A DNA stretch of 7,260 bases from NBML01 sp029939535. Lineage in GTDB: Bacteria > Desulfobacterota > Desulfobacteria > Desulfobacterales > Desulfobacteraceae. A program made the position numbers and the translations under genes. Where the stretch lies: NCBI GenBank assembly GCA_029939535.1, contig JAOZST010000191.1, positions 1 to 7,260 of the forward strand, written 5' to 3'. Numbering within the stretch: the stretch's first letter is position 1; the number at the start of each line of letters is the position of its first letter. Positions 6,127 through 7,260 of this stretch are shown piece by piece. The notes below the pieces were generated by a model. It saw only the letters and a program-made list of their open reading frames with translations. It ran no database searches and was not told where the DNA came from.

Positions 6127-7260
6127 TATATTGTCCAACCCCCATATCCAATGCCTCTTTTACCTGTTGGGTTTCAGGAAGGCCGCTGACAATAACAGTT
6201 TTCTGGGCCGGGTTGATTTTCAGCACCTTTTTATAAGTTTCAAGGCCGTCCATACCGGGATTCATTTTCATATCAAGGATGATCAGGTCCACTGGCTGGG
6301 TTTTTAAAAATAACAGGGCTTTTTCACCACTGTCCACGGCAAAGGGGATATATCCAAGTATTGTAAGGCATTCCTGTGTGATTTTTCTCTGCCTTTTATT
6401 GTCATCAATCACCAGAATGGTTTCATTGTTTCCATGAAATGACTCCAGCTGAAAATCGTCAAGATTTTTTTTGGGCATGTCCCGGGTCCCTGGAAAATAG
6501 ATATCAAACCGGGTGCCCTCATGTTTTTCACTAAAGACCTGAATATACCCCTGGTGATCCCTGACTGTATTCCAGACAACGGAAAGTCCAAGCCCTGATC
6601 CGCTTCTCCCCATTTGTTTTTTTGTGTAAAAGGGCTCAAAGATCTTGTTGATATCCGGTTTTTTGATTCCCTCTCCATTATCACTCACACGCAAGATCAC
6701 ATATTCGCCCTCCTTGATTTCATCATGCCCTGAAATTGGCTGATCCACTTGAATTGATTGATCCAAAGACAGGTTGAAAGTCTCAACCGTTACTCTTCCC
6801 TTTTTATCCATTGATTCAACAGCATTCATCACAAGATTCATTATTATTTTGGAAATATGTGATTCAGACCCTTTGAGATTCAGGAGTTCGTCTTCCAGAC
6901 TGGTTTGAAAAGATATCCCAGGGAACTCCCTTTCAAGTCTAAGGTGGGCAGAACTGCGAAAATATGCATGAACAACTTTATTAAGGTTTACTATACTTGT
7001 CTGATATACTCCCCGCCGGGAAAGTGCCAAAAGATCCTGTACTATATCAGCGGCCTGGAGTCCTGAACCATGCATGAATGAGATAGATTCCCTCAGGGGA
7101 TTGTCCTTTTCAAGCTGCAGCAATAGTAATTCAGGGTAGGACACAAGGCCGGAGAGAATATTGTTCAAGTCATGGGCCACGCCACCTGCTACAATGCCGA
7201 TGAGTTCCATTTTCTCAGCCTTCTTAAGTTTCTCTTCCAGTTCTTTGATCCTGGAAATAT
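6059..7260 (-). CDS. Hybrid sensor histidine kinase, C-terminal part (5' end outside the window)
   Basis: The frame stays open to the right edge, so the sensor region is missing. The visible edge reads ISRIKELEEKLKKAEKM, a coiled-coil linker leading to the phosphoacceptor H-box GIVAGGVAHDLNNIL (His13 counting from the Met at 7210). The ATPase domain has the N-box MNLVMNAVES (124-133), G1 VSDNGEGI (175-182), F-box IFEPFYTKK (190-198) and G2 GSGLGLS (204-210). A receiver domain follows at about 263-378, with the acidic pair Asp269/Asp270, phosphoacceptor Asp313 in LDMKMNPGMDG, Ser342 and Lys364 in IKKP. The receiver has one extra residue after the phospho-Asp relative to the common DxxMPxMDG form, a variant I recall from deltaproteobacterial hybrid kinases. 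No output domain follows, so phosphate is probably passed on to another protein. The Met at 7210 is internal. The signal sensed is unknown. Confidence 0.93.
   Translation of the reverse strand, partial: ISRIKELEEKLKKAEKMELIGIVAGGVAHDLNNILSGLVSYPELLLLQLEKDNPLRESISFMHGSGLQAADIVQDLLALSRRGVYQTSIVNLNKVVHAYFRSSAHLRLEREFPGISFQTSLEDELLNLKGSESHISKIIMNLVMNAVESMDKKGRVTVETFNLSLDQSIQVDQPISGHDEIKEGEYVILRVSDNGEGIKKPDINKIFEPFYTKKQMGRSGSGLGLSVVWNTVRDHQGYIQVFSEKHEGTRFDIYFPGTRDMPKKNLDDFQLESFHGNNETILVIDDNKRQRKITQECLTILGYIPFAVDSGEKALLFLKTQPVDLIILDMKMNPGMDGLETYKKVLKINPAQKTVIVSGLPETQQVKEALDMGVGQYIKKPYTIEKFAVALKKELNSEV

Overview
The window looks like chromosomal DNA from a sulfate-reducing deltaproteobacterium (Desulfobacterota, probably Desulfobacteraceae-like). 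This is inferred from the gene families: a DapL-type lysine-pathway aminotransferase, a MoeA protein fused to a periplasmic-binding-protein-like domain, an outer-membrane lipoprotein with VWA, thrombospondin type 3 and OmpA parts, and a hybrid histidine kinase. Base composition is moderate and fairly even. I see no mobile element, CRISPR array, tRNA or rRNA.

Layout. Positions 1-51 hold the last 16 codons of an unidentified plus-strand gene. After a 138-bp gap with a plausible promoter and a good ribosome binding site comes a plus-strand operon: dapL (190-1434), moeA (1431-2657, overlapping dapL by 4 bp) and, 57 bp later, a second moeA fused to a PBP-like domain (2715-4652). A bidirectional hairpin terminator (4651-4692) and a second AT-rich hairpin (4705-4734) separate this operon from two minus-strand genes. 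These are an OmpA/VWA lipoprotein (4747-5913, start moved inward from the longest frame) and, upstream of it, a hybrid histidine kinase that runs off the right edge (6059-7260).

How the genes relate. The two MoeA proteins should act at the last step of molybdenum (or tungsten) cofactor synthesis, inserting the metal into adenylylated molybdopterin. Two diverged copies, one with a ligand-binding-type domain, suggest a division of labour such as Mo versus W, or metal or substrate sensing; this is inference. The tight coupling of dapL to moeA has no obvious pathway logic and is the most curious point of the window. The minus-strand pair is a signalling kinase and a cell-envelope protein. They share orientation, but a 145-bp gap means co-transcription is not assured.

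Overall these are recognisable families. I did not find a convincing undescribed system; the findings are modest points about domain fusion, gene coupling, motif changes and a small cryptic start site.
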